The notes under the pieces were generated by a model. The model was given only the letters and a program-made list of their open reading frames with translations, did no database searches and was not told the origin of the DNA. Shown here in pieces: positions 1 to 9,473 of a stretch of DNA of 64,000 nt. Within the stretch, counting starts at the first letter, position 1. Each line of letters begins with the position of its first letter. Source of the stretch: Chryseobacterium mulctrae (lineage in GTDB: Bacteria; Bacteroidota; Bacteroidia; Flavobacteriales; Weeksellaceae); assembly GCF_006175945.1 (NCBI RefSeq), contig NZ_VAJL01000001.1, positions 682,001-746,000 on the forward strand. The letters run 5' to 3'. Position numbers and translations under genes: made by a program.

Positions 1-514
1 AACAATTACAGCAGAACAGGCTTTACAATTAATCGATTCTCAAGTAAGTGAATTCAATTATACTTCAGCAGCCAACCAAATTTCAGCATTATCATTAAAC
101 AATTTCTCAGGAAATGCAACAGGAAACGATTCTTGGAAATTATACAAAGGAAAAGATCTTTCAAGCTGGAGAGGACAGAGCAATCTTTCACAAATTCAGC
201 TTGCCAATAACGATTGGTTTGGATTAAGTTTTGGAGCGAGAATACCATTTACTCCAACTGTTGCCAATGTAACTTTAAGTGTTTCAGATGCTGTGAAACA
301 AAGCTTTAAGATTTATCCAAATCCAGCTACAGATTTTCTGATTATTGAAACTCAGGACAACATTAAAGATATTAATATCTACTCTATTTCAGGACGAAGA
401 GTGATGAATACTCAGAATAAAAAGATTAATATTCAAAGTCTACAGTCGGGTGTTTATTTTATTGAAATTAAAACCAATCAGTCGACAACGACTCATAAAA
501 TCATCAAAAAGTAG
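1..514 (+). CDS. C-terminal part of a T9SS-secreted protein (5' end outside window)
   Basis: The frame is open from base 2 to the stop at 512-514, so the gene starts before the window. The last ~75 residues are a typical T9SS type A sorting domain: a YPNPATDF motif, a central YSISGRRV segment and a GVYFIEI strand, ending in IIKK. Proteins of this type cross the outer membrane through the Por/T9SS machinery and are cut after export, then released or anchored. The preceding ~95 visible residues show no family I recognise; they are rich in N, S and Q, as is usual for secreted Bacteroidota proteins. The catalytic or binding part lies outside the window, so no function can be given. Confidence 0.85.
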   Translation, partial: TITAEQALQLIDSQVSEFNYTSAANQISALSLNNFSGNATGNDSWKLYKGKDLSSWRGQSNLSQIQLANNDWFGLSFGARIPFTPTVANVTLSVSDAVKQSFKIYPNPATDFLIIETQDNIKDINIYSISGRRVMNTQNKKINIQSLQSGVYFIEIKTNQSTTTHKIIKK

Positions 515-530
515 TTTGATTTTTAATAAT

Positions 531-565
531 AAAAAAGTTCGGCGCGCCCTTTGGGCGCGCCGAAC
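531..565 (-). terminator. GC-rich intrinsic terminator of clpP
   Basis: A perfect 13-bp stem (537-549 with 553-565) with a TTT loop is followed, in the minus direction, by a run of six T (531-536). It lies 23 bases past the clpP stop. The stem is almost entirely G/C and carries two GGCGCGCC words, striking in so AT-rich a region. It also sits just after the convergent T9SS gene. Confidence 0.85.
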
Positions 566-587
566 TCATATCATAACTTGAGAAAAA

Positions 588-1274
588 TTATTTCTTCTCT
601 TTAGATCTTTGTAAAACCTCATCTACCATTCCAAAATCTTTAGCTTCGGTAGAAGTCATCCAGTAATCTCTGTCTGAAGCTTTCTCAACCCACTCGTAAG
701 TTTGTCCTGAATGTTCAGAAATAATGTCATACAACTCTTTTTTAAGCTTCAACATTTCTCTTAAATTGATTTCCATATCAGAAGCAACACCTTGAGCTCC
801 ACCAGAAGGTTGGTGAATCATTACTCTTGAGTGTTTCAAAGCAGAACGCTTTCCTTTTTCACCTGCAACCAATAAAACCGCACCCATTGAAGCAGCAATA
901 CCTGTACAGATTGTAGCAACATCCGGCTTGATGATCTGCATCGTGTCATAAATTCCTAAACCTGCATAAACGCTTCCTCCTGGAGAATTGATGTAGATCT
1001 GAATATCTTTTGAAGGATCTGCACTTTCTAAGAATAACAACTGAGCCGTTACAATATTTGCAACCTGATCGTCAATTCCTGTTCCTAAGAAAATAATTCT
1101 ATCCATCATCAAACGAGAGAAAACGTCCATTTGAGCAACGTTTAATCTTCTTTCCTCCATAATGTAAGGAGTAAGATTGGTAGGATTAAACATTCCCATA
1201 TACTGATCGGTTACCAAACCGTTATTTCCCAAGTGTTTTGTAGAGAAATCTCTGAATTCTTTTTTAATGTCCAT
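588..1274 (-). CDS. clpP: ATP-dependent Clp protease proteolytic subunit ClpP
   Basis: The 228-residue product is full length for ClpP, the serine protease chamber that works with ClpX/ClpA-type unfoldases in cytoplasmic protein turnover. The catalytic triad is visible: Ser129 in GIAASMGA, His154 in MIHQPSGG and Asp203 in SDRDYW. The oxyanion-loop segment NSPGGSV (96-102) precedes them. The N-terminus has about 30 residues before the conserved core, consistent with the processed propeptide seen in the family. The gene is single, ends in a strong terminator, and its upstream gap (1275-1457) separates it from dnaG. No TAnnTTTG promoter was obvious to me. Confidence 0.97.
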   Translation of the reverse strand: MDIKKEFRDFSTKHLGNNGLVTDQYMGMFNPTNLTPYIMEERRLNVAQMDVFSRLMMDRIIFLGTGIDDQVANIVTAQLLFLESADPSKDIQIYINSPGGSVYAGLGIYDTMQIIKPDVATICTGIAASMGAVLLVAGEKGKRSALKHSRVMIHQPSGGAQGVASDMEINLREMLKLKKELYDIISEHSGQTYEWVEKASDRDYWMTSTEAKDFGMVDEVLQRSKEKK

Positions 1275-1457
1275 ATTTCTATCGGTATTATTTTTTAATT
1301 TATTTAAACTGTAAATTACAATTTTTATTCCTAAAATTTTATAGGACTTTTTGTCAGTTTAGGTTGTATTTTAGTTTTAAGATTTCAGATTTTTTTATAA
1401 TAAAATGAAGAGCAAATTTTTTAAACCATCAACCGACAACCAAAAACTATCAACTAA

Positions 1458-3443
1458 CTATCGCTTTCTATCAACATAAATTCCTTTAATCGGCGAATAT
1501 TCAATAATATCACTGAGTCTGATAGAAGCCTGTTTTAATAAGGTAATTTTTTTAATCAACTCAAAATATTTCACCTCATCGGTACTGCTGTATTTTTCGA
1601 GTTCAACAATCGTTTCTTTAATTAAATAATCAATGTAGCGGTATTTATGAAGCAAAACGTCACCTTTGATCTGTTCGGCAACTTTATCGCCATAATTGGG
1701 TGGATGAATATTTCGTGAACTCCAGTTTTCCAAATCATCTAAAGGAATCAAGGCATCAACTACTTTTGTGGTAATCTGCTCATCCATAAAACTGACAAAA
1801 AAACTTCCGCTTCGAAGCTCGTCGTTTTGAATACCTTCTTTCACCTGATCAATAATAATTTTGTTTCCTTTTACAAGAAACTGATATTGTTCTTCTTCAA
1901 AATGATGCAGAATTTCTTCGATGACCGTAATTTGATAATCAGTATTGTTGTCATCTTTTCGCTTTAAAACAACATCACCGAACATCAACATATGATCGAC
2001 CAATTTGTTTTCCATAAATAAAACATCGTACAGATAAGGATCTCCTTTTTCTTCATCTAAAGGAACAATCTCCATTTTAACGGGAGCTGCATTTTCCTTT
2101 TGCTGTTGAGCGTTTTGATTATGATTTTGATTAACCTGTCTCTGAACATCAAGTTCATTAAATAAACTCTGCTCAGAAAGACCAAATTTATTGGAAACTT
2201 CTTTCAGGTAAACTTCTCTTTTCAAAGCATTCTGAACAAATCCGACAGATTTTACAATATCCCGGATCGCTTCTGCTTTTTTTATAGGATCATTTCCTAC
2301 TTCTTTTAAAAGAATTTCAGCTTTAAAATCAATAAAATCCAGCGCTTGATTTTCGATGAATTTTTCAACGTATTCCTGCGGATGTTTTCTGGCAAAAGAA
2401 TCGGGGTCGTCACCATCCGGAAAAAGAAGAACTCTGATGTTCATTCCTTCCGTCAAAAGCATATCAATACTTCTGAAACTCGCTTTAATTCCTGCATTAT
2501 CACCATCAAAAAGAATTGTCACATTTTCTGTGAGTCTTTTGATAAGCTTAATTTGTTCAGTTGTTAAAGAAGTTCCTGAACTTGCTACAACATTTTCAAT
2601 TCCGGACATATGCAGCGAAATCACATCCATATAACCTTCCACCAAAAGACAGATGTTTTTTCTGGAAATCGCCTGCTTGCTTTGGTTTAAACCATAAAGA
2701 ACATTCGACTTATGATAAATTTCTGTTTCCGGAGAATTGAGATATTTAGCAGTTTTAATATTATTTCTAAGAATTCTCGCTCCAAAACCTAATACTCTGC
2801 CCGAAAAACTGTGAATCGGGAACATAACCCGCTCACGAAAACGGTCAATTCCGTTCGGAGCATTTTCAGGAAAAATAGAAAGTCCGGATTTTTCTAAAAC
2901 TTCTTTTGTATAGCCTTTTTCAATGGCAAATTCTGTAAAAGCATTTTTCTTTTCAGGCGAAAAACCAAGCTGAAACTTTTTAATGATATCATCTTTCAGC
3001 TCACGCTCTCTGAAATACGAGAGACCGATCGCTCTGCCTTCATCATTTTCCCAAAGCGTATTCTGATAAAAATCATTGGCAACCTCATGAATTTTATACA
3101 ATAAATCTTTTTCAGACTGTGCATTTTTTGCTTCCTCAGAAAATTCACGCTGGTCTTCTTCAATTTCGATTCCGTATTTTTTGGCAGCGTGACGAAGAGC
3201 TTCAGGATAGGTAAAGTTTTCGATTTCCATTAAAAAAGAAATCGCAGTTCCTCCTTTTCCGGTTGAGAAATCTTTCCAAATTTGCTTACTTGGAGAAACT
3301 ACCAAACTGGGCGATTTTTCTTCATGAAACGGACTCAGACCTTTAAAATTTGATCCCGCTCTTTTCAGCTGCACATATTCGCCAACAATCTCCTCAACAC
3401 GAATTGTCGAGAAAATCTTGTCTATAGTTTGTTTGGAAATCAT
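1458..3443 (-). CDS. dnaG: DNA primase DnaG with degenerate zinc-binding domain
   Basis: The 661-residue protein makes RNA primers at the replication fork. The RNA polymerase/TOPRIM core is intact: LLVEGYMDV with the catalytic Glu, then ILFDGDNAG and DGDDPDSF acidic motifs (about residues 260-345). The N-terminal CHC2-type zinc domain is recognisable by position (GLSPFHEEKSPS, IWKDFSTGKGG) but the three cysteines of the usual CPFH and CFGCG motifs are Ser37, Asp58 and Thr61; only His40 remains. The fold may therefore be metal-free here. The C-terminal helicase-binding region is poorly conserved, as usual. A TACTTTTG -7 element ends 5 bases before the ATG, so the transcript is probably nearly leaderless. 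Confidence 0.95.
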   Translation of the reverse strand: MISKQTIDKIFSTIRVEEIVGEYVQLKRAGSNFKGLSPFHEEKSPSLVVSPSKQIWKDFSTGKGGTAISFLMEIENFTYPEALRHAAKKYGIEIEEDQREFSEEAKNAQSEKDLLYKIHEVANDFYQNTLWENDEGRAIGLSYFRERELKDDIIKKFQLGFSPEKKNAFTEFAIEKGYTKEVLEKSGLSIFPENAPNGIDRFRERVMFPIHSFSGRVLGFGARILRNNIKTAKYLNSPETEIYHKSNVLYGLNQSKQAISRKNICLLVEGYMDVISLHMSGIENVVASSGTSLTTEQIKLIKRLTENVTILFDGDNAGIKASFRSIDMLLTEGMNIRVLLFPDGDDPDSFARKHPQEYVEKFIENQALDFIDFKAEILLKEVGNDPIKKAEAIRDIVKSVGFVQNALKREVYLKEVSNKFGLSEQSLFNELDVQRQVNQNHNQNAQQQKENAAPVKMEIVPLDEEKGDPYLYDVLFMENKLVDHMLMFGDVVLKRKDDNNTDYQITVIEEILHHFEEEQYQFLVKGNKIIIDQVKEGIQNDELRSGSFFVSFMDEQITTKVVDALIPLDDLENWSSRNIHPPNYGDKVAEQIKGDVLLHKYRYIDYLIKETIVELEKYSSTDEVKYFELIKKITLLKQASIRLSDIIEYSPIKGIYVDRKR

Positions 3444-3448
3444 AATTG

Positions 3449-3456
3449 CAAAAGTA
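3449..3456 (-). promoter_or_regulatory. -7 element of the dnaG promoter
   Basis: On the minus strand this reads TACTTTTG, matching the Bacteroidota -7 consensus TAnnTTTG. It lies 5 bases from the dnaG ATG, which predicts a very short or absent leader. No clear -33 TTG was found. Confidence 0.6.
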
Positions 3457-3462
3457 CAAATT

Positions 3463-3828
3463 TCAGTATTGGTTCGGGCTAATTTTGTAATGTTCTAAAA
3501 TTTTCTTTTTTGAAAACCCACTAAGTTTTACAGCAAGACCCATGTCTCTATATTTCCAAAATTCTAATCTATCATCTGCAAATAATGTATCTTTCTCATT
3601 AATAAACGCAAATGAATAATTACCATCATCAAAATCTAAAACTTGATTTTTAGTAATAATCTTATTTCTAATATTTGACAATTCTTCTTTTAAAATTTTT
3701 CATTTAATTGGAACTTTTGTTATTTTTTCATCTTTTTCAAAAAAAAACTGTAGAGAAGAAGACCAAGTATTATTTTTATCTGAATTTAAGCCATTGTAAT
3801 AATGCAAAACAACTTCATATTACGACAT
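3463..3828 (-). pseudogene. decayed hypothetical gene with two in-frame stops
   Basis: Reading the minus strand from an ATG at 3826-3828, one frame encodes a plausible continuous protein of about 120 residues interrupted by TAA at 3820-3822 and TGA at 3700-3702. The coding character continues on both sides: YEVVLHYYNGLNSDKNN before the TGA and VLDFDDGNYSFAFINEKDTL after it. The last 72 codons remain open and could be read from a TTG at 3679-3681, but that is probably not a functional start. I do not recognise the family. An alternative is a short real gene using the TTG; loss by point mutation fits better. Confidence 0.6.
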
Positions 3829-4129
3829 GATGCAAAAATTATAAATACAAGAATTGAATATTTCAATTTCATTTTATATAAACTTAAAATATTTTACTAA
3901 TGTTATTCCTATTTCTCTAAAGCAAAAAAACTTAAAATACAGATTTAATAAAAAAAAATCAAAAATGATTATTATAAATAAATCTAAACTCATATCATTT
4001 TTCATTTCTAAAATTTTTAGAATAATCGTTATCATATTATAAATTCCCATTTTTCAGTATTGATTTAAATCATGATTTTTATTTTAATTAATTCTAAATA
4101 AAAATAATAAGTTTACAGCTCGAAAATTT
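3829..4129. other. AT-rich intergenic region
   Basis: This gap is about 300 bases and extremely AT-rich. Open frames in it are short, low-complexity (I, K, F, N) and unlike any protein. The only signal I see is the word AATTCTAAATAA at 4090-4101, 29 bases before the T9SS gene start. The same word occurs at the heme locus (32171-32182). Confidence 0.5.
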
Positions 4130-7100
4130 ATGTATGATGACAAATCGATTTTTAAGCTGTTGAAAAAAACAGTTACGAAAACAAAACTCAGCTTATTTGG
4201 AGCTTTAGTTTTGTCAACTTGGCAAGTTAATGCCCAAACAGTTTCCCTTTATTCTTTTTCACAAAGTGCGGGAACTTACACAGTTTTAACAAATCCTACC
4301 AATATTGCTGTTGCTACAGCGAGTTCGGGAGCCGGTTTCTTAGATGAGAATGTTTATACGCTTGACAATGTTATTCCGTTTCAGTTTTCATTTAATGGCA
4401 GTTCTTATAATTCTGTAAAGGTTCATGCGAACGGATTTATCAGTTTTGGAGCCACAACTTCCAATTCTACAGATCCTATTTCTTCAGGATTGGCTTATTC
4501 AGGCGTAATCTCTCCTTTAGGAGCAGATTTAGCTTCGATGTTTAATATTAATAATTTAACAAGTTCAATTGATCATTCTGTGGTAGGAACTGCTCCCAAT
4601 CGTGAATTTGTAGTTCAGTGGAGTCATTTCAGACCATACTCTTCAAACCCGACTGCAAACTCTTATCATGACTGGAATTTTCAGGCTAGATTGCATGAAA
4701 ATGGAACCATAAAATATGTTTACAACCTAAGTTCTCAGGGAGCGCCAAGCGCAACAAATGCCAAAGTTGGTTTAAGAGGAACCGCAAGCAATGATTATGT
4801 GAATAGAACTGCTTCAGGAAATACTTCAAGTAATTGGAATAATTCTACAGCAGGAACGAATTCTTCTTCAGGAATTGCTACCAATTATAATTTTTTACCT
4901 TCTCAAGGATTGACTTTCAATTGGACTCCGCCTTCAACTTGCGTTGCACCTACTTCACAGCCGACGAATTTAACTTTAAGCAATACTGGAATTATCATCA
5001 ATGGTAGTTTTACAGGAAGTTCACCTTCAGCAGATAAGTATTTAATTTTAAGAAATTTAGCGGGAACAGTTCCCAATACTCCGGTAAACGGAACAGTTTA
5101 CACAACCGGAAATAATACTTCTTTGAACAGTTATGTTGCTTATTACGGAACAAACACTACTTTTGAGAATAATTATAATCATGGAATCAAAGGAAACAAT
5201 CAGTATACTTACAGAATTTATTCTGTAAGCTCAAACTGTTCTAATGGGCCGTTGTATAATGTTCAGAATCCTTTAACAGCAAATATCACAAACTGCCCAA
5301 TCAGTGTAAGCGGAATTACGACATCAAGTGCTGCTACCAATTCATTCAACATTAATTGGTCTGTTTCAGAAAACGGAACAGCGAATGCGATTAATACCGT
5401 TTTAGAGGTTGCAACAGACAGTAATTTTACCAATATGATCGCAGGTTCTCCGTTTACTTTATCTGCAACAACAGTTTCACAGCCTGTAAATGGTTTACAA
5501 CCCAACACTCAATATTATATTCGAGGGAAAAATGTAAGTACACAATGTGAAAGTTCATATTCTAGTACTTCAACTGTTCATACAACTTGTCTTGCCACTT
5601 CTATGTTGAACGAAAATTTCGATTCGGTTACAGGAACAAATAATCTTCCGAACTGCTGGAGTAAAATTTTAACATCAAACAACAGCTCTACTCCAACCAT
5701 CAGTTTAACGACCACAGATAATTTTTCGGCACCAAACAATATCAGTTTCTATGGAAACGGAGCAACCACTACTGATGCTGCAACAAAAATTATTTTGGTA
5801 AGCCCGGAACTGAACAATATCAACAGCGGAACACACAGACTGCGTTTCAAAGCGAGAAGAACTGCTGCAGATACAAAAGTGCAGATCGTAGCTTTAACAG
5901 GAAATACAGCTTCTGCAAATGTAGAAATTATTCAGACCTTACCTTTAACAACAAATTATGAGGAATATATAGTTTACATCAATAACTACAGTGGTTCAGC
6001 AAACTATCTTGGAATCAGAAGATTTGACGGTGGAACATGGTCTTATATGTATGTAGATGATGTGATTTGGGAGCCTATTCCGACTTGTCCGGAATTAGCA
6101 ACCATTACTTTAAACAGTACAACACCAGTTGGAGCCAATATTTCTTGGACAAATGTTAACGATCAACAACCAGCAAACGGTTACGAATATATTGTTACAA
6201 CAACGAATACAACTCCGGCTAATAACTCTGCAGTTACAACAATAGCATCAGGAACAAATACTATCAATCTTTCGTCACTTTCAAACGGAACTTATTATTT
6301 CTGGATAAGAAGACTTTGTTCAGCAACAGAAAAAAGTCCTTGGAAATCTATTTCATTTATAACAGTTCCTACCGCTCCGGCACCTTGGAAAGAAGAATTT
6401 TTAACATCAAATTTCCCTAATGGATGGACTGGATGGACAAACGGAACGAGCCCACAATCATTCACTTTAGGTACAGTAAGAGGAGCCACAGGAAATGGTG
6501 TATCTGCAAACAATTTATATAAAAACATGTTTAATAATGCGGCATCAGGAACTTTCAACACCATTGCAGTTGGACCTTTGAATGCGACAGATTATACTTT
6601 TAGTTTTGATTACAAACAATCAAATTACAATAGCCCTCATGCATCATTAACAGATTGGGGAAATTTTGAAGTGCAGATCTCTACAGATTTCGGAACAACA
6701 TGGGCAACGCTAGGAACCGTGGATAACGAAGCTGGAACAGGAAGCTATATTACAAAAACATATTCTTTAGCAAATTATCTGAATCAATACATAAAAATCA
6801 GAATCAATGCGAACAGAACTGCTGGAGATTATGACCTTTCTTTTGATAATTTTGAAATAAAATCTCCCGGAAATGTAAATCCGTTCTGTTTACCAACTTA
6901 TCAGTACAATTCGAATGGAAATATGATTACAAAAGTAACATTTAACACCATTGATAATAGTTCGCCTGCTACATCTGGAACTACTCCATCGTATGAAGAT
7001 TTCACAAATATTTCTACAGATATTAGTCAGGGAAATACGTACCAAATTTCTGTAAAAGGACCTTCAAGTACTTTCCCGAGTGACGTGATGGCTTATATAG

Positions 7101-7627
7101 ATTTTAACCACAATGGTATTTTTGATGATACCGGAGAAAGTTTTTATATTGGACAACTTGCTGACGCAAACCCTGCAAATGCAAATACCATTACATCCAA
7201 TATTACCATTCCTTCAACCGCTGTTTTAGGAAATACCAAAATGCGTATTGTGAAAAATACCAATGTTGCTGCTTATTCAAATCCATCTGCACCAAACTCT
7301 ATTTCCGGTCCTTGTGCAACAGATTTAAGAGCAGGCCAGGTTGAAGATTATGCCGTAAATATTGTGGCTGGAAGCTTATCAACAACTGAAAACAATATTT
7401 CAAAAGGCACAATTAGAATTTATCCAAACCCTACAACATCAATCATTAAAATTGATCCTAAGGAAAAGATTAGATCTTTCGAACTGTACAATATCTCCGG
7501 ACAATTAATTAAAAAAGGAGGTAAAGTAGAAGAAATATCTTTAGAAAACAATGCTTCAGGAGTTTATATCATTAAAATTACTTTGGAGAACAATGAAACG
7601 AGTGTTTCAAAAGTAATAAAAAAATAA
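4130..7627 (+). CDS. large T9SS-secreted adhesin-like protein with fibronectin-type repeats and GEVED-like domain
   Basis: The 1165-residue protein begins with a signal peptide (basic start, hydrophobic LSLFGALVLSTW, cleavage near VNAQ, about residue 35). A beta-rich N-terminal domain follows. Then come fibronectin-III-like segments starting near CVAPTSQPTNL, ITTSSAATN and CPELATITL, alternating with jelly-roll/MAM-like segments typical of choice-of-anchor or cleaved-adhesin domains (LPNCWSKIL, FPNGWTGW). A GEVED-type domain (AYIDFNHNGIFDD ... AGQVEDYAV) precedes the T9SS type A sorting domain (IYPNPTTS ... GVYIIKI ... VIKK). No catalytic motif was seen. It is probably an exported surface or adhesive protein; the ligand is unknown. 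A hairpin terminator follows, so it is monocistronic. Confidence 0.85.
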   Translation: MYDDKSIFKLLKKTVTKTKLSLFGALVLSTWQVNAQTVSLYSFSQSAGTYTVLTNPTNIAVATASSGAGFLDENVYTLDNVIPFQFSFNGSSYNSVKVHANGFISFGATTSNSTDPISSGLAYSGVISPLGADLASMFNINNLTSSIDHSVVGTAPNREFVVQWSHFRPYSSNPTANSYHDWNFQARLHENGTIKYVYNLSSQGAPSATNAKVGLRGTASNDYVNRTASGNTSSNWNNSTAGTNSSSGIATNYNFLPSQGLTFNWTPPSTCVAPTSQPTNLTLSNTGIIINGSFTGSSPSADKYLILRNLAGTVPNTPVNGTVYTTGNNTSLNSYVAYYGTNTTFENNYNHGIKGNNQYTYRIYSVSSNCSNGPLYNVQNPLTANITNCPISVSGITTSSAATNSFNINWSVSENGTANAINTVLEVATDSNFTNMIAGSPFTLSATTVSQPVNGLQPNTQYYIRGKNVSTQCESSYSSTSTVHTTCLATSMLNENFDSVTGTNNLPNCWSKILTSNNSSTPTISLTTTDNFSAPNNISFYGNGATTTDAATKIILVSPELNNINSGTHRLRFKARRTAADTKVQIVALTGNTASANVEIIQTLPLTTNYEEYIVYINNYSGSANYLGIRRFDGGTWSYMYVDDVIWEPIPTCPELATITLNSTTPVGANISWTNVNDQQPANGYEYIVTTTNTTPANNSAVTTIASGTNTINLSSLSNGTYYFWIRRLCSATEKSPWKSISFITVPTAPAPWKEEFLTSNFPNGWTGWTNGTSPQSFTLGTVRGATGNGVSANNLYKNMFNNAASGTFNTIAVGPLNATDYTFSFDYKQSNYNSPHASLTDWGNFEVQISTDFGTTWATLGTVDNEAGTGSYITKTYSLANYLNQYIKIRINANRTAGDYDLSFDNFEIKSPGNVNPFCLPTYQYNSNGNMITKVTFNTIDNSSPATSGTTPSYEDFTNISTDISQGNTYQISVKGPSSTFPSDVMAYIDFNHNGIFDDTGESFYIGQLADANPANANTITSNITIPSTAVLGNTKMRIVKNTNVAAYSNPSAPNSISGPCATDLRAGQVEDYAVNIVAGSLSTTENNISKGTIRIYPNPTTSIIKIDPKEKIRSFELYNISGQLIKKGGKVEEISLENNASGVYIIKITLENNETSVSKVIKK

Positions 7628-7655
7628 AACCAAATATCTTATTATAACAACAAAG

Positions 7656-7684
7656 CTGGCTGAATTTTATTCAGTCAGTTTTAT
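7656..7684 (+). terminator. intrinsic terminator after the large T9SS gene
   Basis: Stem CTGGCTGAAT (7656-7665) pairs with ATTCAGTCAG (7669-7678) with one G-U pair, followed by TTTTATTTT. Confidence 0.75.
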
Positions 7685-7717
7685 TTTGAGCATCACTTAA
7701 AATTTAGCTTAAATAAT

Positions 7718-7725
7718 TATCTTTG
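7718..7725 (+). promoter_or_regulatory. -7 element of the tsaE promoter
   Basis: TATCTTTG matches TAnnTTTG and ends 3 bases before the ATG at 7729. A longer frame that starts at a TTG inside this element is therefore not the likely start. Confidence 0.6.
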
Positions 7726-7728
7726 CTT

Positions 7729-8136
7729 ATGCAATTTACTATTCATGAGATTGGCGACTGGCAAAAAGTCGTAGATTCTATTTTACCGGAAATTAAACAC
7801 AATATTCTGCTTTTAAAAGGAAATTTGGGAGCAGGTAAAACTACTTTCACTCAGTTTCTGCTTAAAAATTTAGACAATGAAGATGAAGTAAACTCTCCTA
7901 CTTATTCGATTGTAAATGAATACAGTTCGCCAAAAGGAAAAATCTACCATTTCGATCTGTACCGTTTAAAAAATATTGAAGAAGTATATGATATTGGTAT
8001 TGAAGAATATCTTGATAATGCATTTTTGTGTATTATAGAATGGCCGGAAGTGTACGAAGAGGAACTTTACGGGTTAAATTATCACTCGATGAGCATCAAT
8101 AATACCGGTGAAAACAGAGAAATTACATTCGATTAA
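7729..8136 (+). CDS. tsaE: tRNA threonylcarbamoyladenosine biosynthesis ATPase TsaE
   Basis: The product (135 residues from ATG 7729) is the small P-loop ATPase that works with TsaB and TsaD to place t6A at position 37 of ANN-decoding tRNAs. Visible motifs are Walker A GNLGAGKTTF (about residues 32-41), SPTYSIVNEY, the YHFDLYRL segment and IIEWPE, all in family order; the length is standard. The start was chosen at ATG 7729 rather than TTG 7723 because the TTG lies in the -7 promoter element. It sits between the T9SS gene and ald, both with their own signals. Confidence 0.95.
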   Translation: MQFTIHEIGDWQKVVDSILPEIKHNILLLKGNLGAGKTTFTQFLLKNLDNEDEVNSPTYSIVNEYSSPKGKIYHFDLYRLKNIEEVYDIGIEEYLDNAFLCIIEWPEVYEEELYGLNYHSMSINNTGENREITFD

Positions 8137-8142
8137 ATATTA

Positions 8143-8150
8143 TATCTTTG
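8143..8150 (+). promoter_or_regulatory. -7 element of the ald promoter
   Basis: TATCTTTG lies just after the tsaE stop and about 54 bases before the ald ATG, giving a leader of roughly 45 bases. Confidence 0.55.
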
Positions 8151-8203
8151 CTTATAGAAATCGATTGTAATAAAAAAAATCTGTAAGTCATAATTAAACA
8201 AAA

Positions 8204-9397
8204 ATGAGTACTACAAATATTTTTACTCCTTTTTCAGAGGAAGAATTAATTCCGAAGGAAGAGAAGCTGGAAGTTATTAAAAAAGGAAAACAGTTTAGCA
8301 TAGGAATCCCTAAAGAAACCTGTCTCAACGAAAGAAGAACGTGCATAACGCCCGATGCAGTACAGGTTTTGGTAGAAAACGGTCACGAAATCATCATTGA
8401 ATCTGGTGCAGGACAAGGCTCATTTTTCACAGATTTACAGTACTCAGAATCAGGAGCAAGAATTACTCAGGATGCTAAAGAAGCATTTTCTCAGGATCTG
8501 GTTTTAAAAATTAATCCACCTACAGAAGAAGAAATTGATTATTTCAAGCCTAATACTTACTTAGTTTCTGCGCTTCAGATCAATTTAAGAGATAAAGATT
8601 ATTTCACAAAAATTGCTGAGAAAAAAATCAATGCTATTGCATTTGAATTTATTGCAGATGAATACAAGCAACTTGCTTTAGTAAGATTGATCGGGGAAAT
8701 TGCAGGTTCAGTTTCTATTTTATACGCTTCAGAATTATTAGCCTTATCAAACGGATTAATGCTCGGCGGAATTACCGGAGTAAGACCTACAGAAGTTGTG
8801 GTTTTAGGAGCCGGAATCGTTGGAGAATTTGCCACAAAAGCAGCTATCGGTTTAGGAGCAAGTGTAAAAGTTTTTGACAACTCACTCTCAAAACTAAGAA
8901 GACTTCATACTTTGGTCGACAGCAGAGTTCCTACATCGATCATCGATCCTAAAGAATTAAGCAAAAGTTTAAGAAGAGCTGACGTTGTAATCGGCGCTTT
9001 ACCAAGACTCAATATGCAGCCTATCGTTACCGAAGACATGGTAATGAAAATGAAAAAAGGCAGCGTCATCATCGACATTGTTATTGACAACGGAAAAGCC
9101 ATCGAAACTTCCGAGTTGACAACAATGGATGATCCTTACATCATCAAACACGGCGTTATTCACTGCGGATTACCGAATCTTACGTCAAAAATGCCGAGAA
9201 CAACTACAAAAGCAATCTCTAATTTCTTTCTTTCATATATTTTGAACTACGATCTTGAAGGTGGTTTTGAAAACATGCTGATCCGCAAAAACGAAATGAA
9301 GCAGAGCTTGTACATGTACAAAGGCAGACATACCAAAAAAGTGATCTGCGACCGTTTCGGACTTACGTATCACGACATCAATCTTTTAATATTCTAA
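8204..9397 (+). CDS. ald: alanine dehydrogenase
   Basis: The 397-residue protein has the AlaDH/PNT N-terminal domain (IGIPKETCLNERRTCITP) followed by the NAD-binding Rossmann core (VVVLGAGIVGEFATKAAIGLGA, with the following acidic VFD), then a long C-terminal tail. Alanine dehydrogenase interconverts L-alanine and pyruvate plus ammonia using NAD. It is longer than the ~370-residue Bacillus enzyme by an N-terminal segment of about 30 residues and the C-terminal tail, as is common in Flavobacteriia. A transhydrogenase alpha subunit is the other member of this fold, but no partner beta gene is present. Monocistronic by context. Confidence 0.88.
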   Translation: MSTTNIFTPFSEEELIPKEEKLEVIKKGKQFSIGIPKETCLNERRTCITPDAVQVLVENGHEIIIESGAGQGSFFTDLQYSESGARITQDAKEAFSQDLVLKINPPTEEEIDYFKPNTYLVSALQINLRDKDYFTKIAEKKINAIAFEFIADEYKQLALVRLIGEIAGSVSILYASELLALSNGLMLGGITGVRPTEVVVLGAGIVGEFATKAAIGLGASVKVFDNSLSKLRRLHTLVDSRVPTSIIDPKELSKSLRRADVVIGALPRLNMQPIVTEDMVMKMKKGSVIIDIVIDNGKAIETSELTTMDDPYIIKHGVIHCGLPNLTSKMPRTTTKAISNFFLSYILNYDLEGGFENMLIRKNEMKQSLYMYKGRHTKKVICDRFGLTYHDINLLIF

Positions 9398-9473
9398 TAA
9401 ATTTTTCGCAAACAAAGAATCGATCATGATTTATCAATGATCATTCATCAATTATAGATCGTAAACTCTACGT

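Noticed and set aside
3854..4042. 62-codon plus-strand frame upstream of the large T9SS gene
   Set aside because: It consists of low-complexity I, K, F, N codons in extremely AT-rich DNA with no promoter or homology cue.
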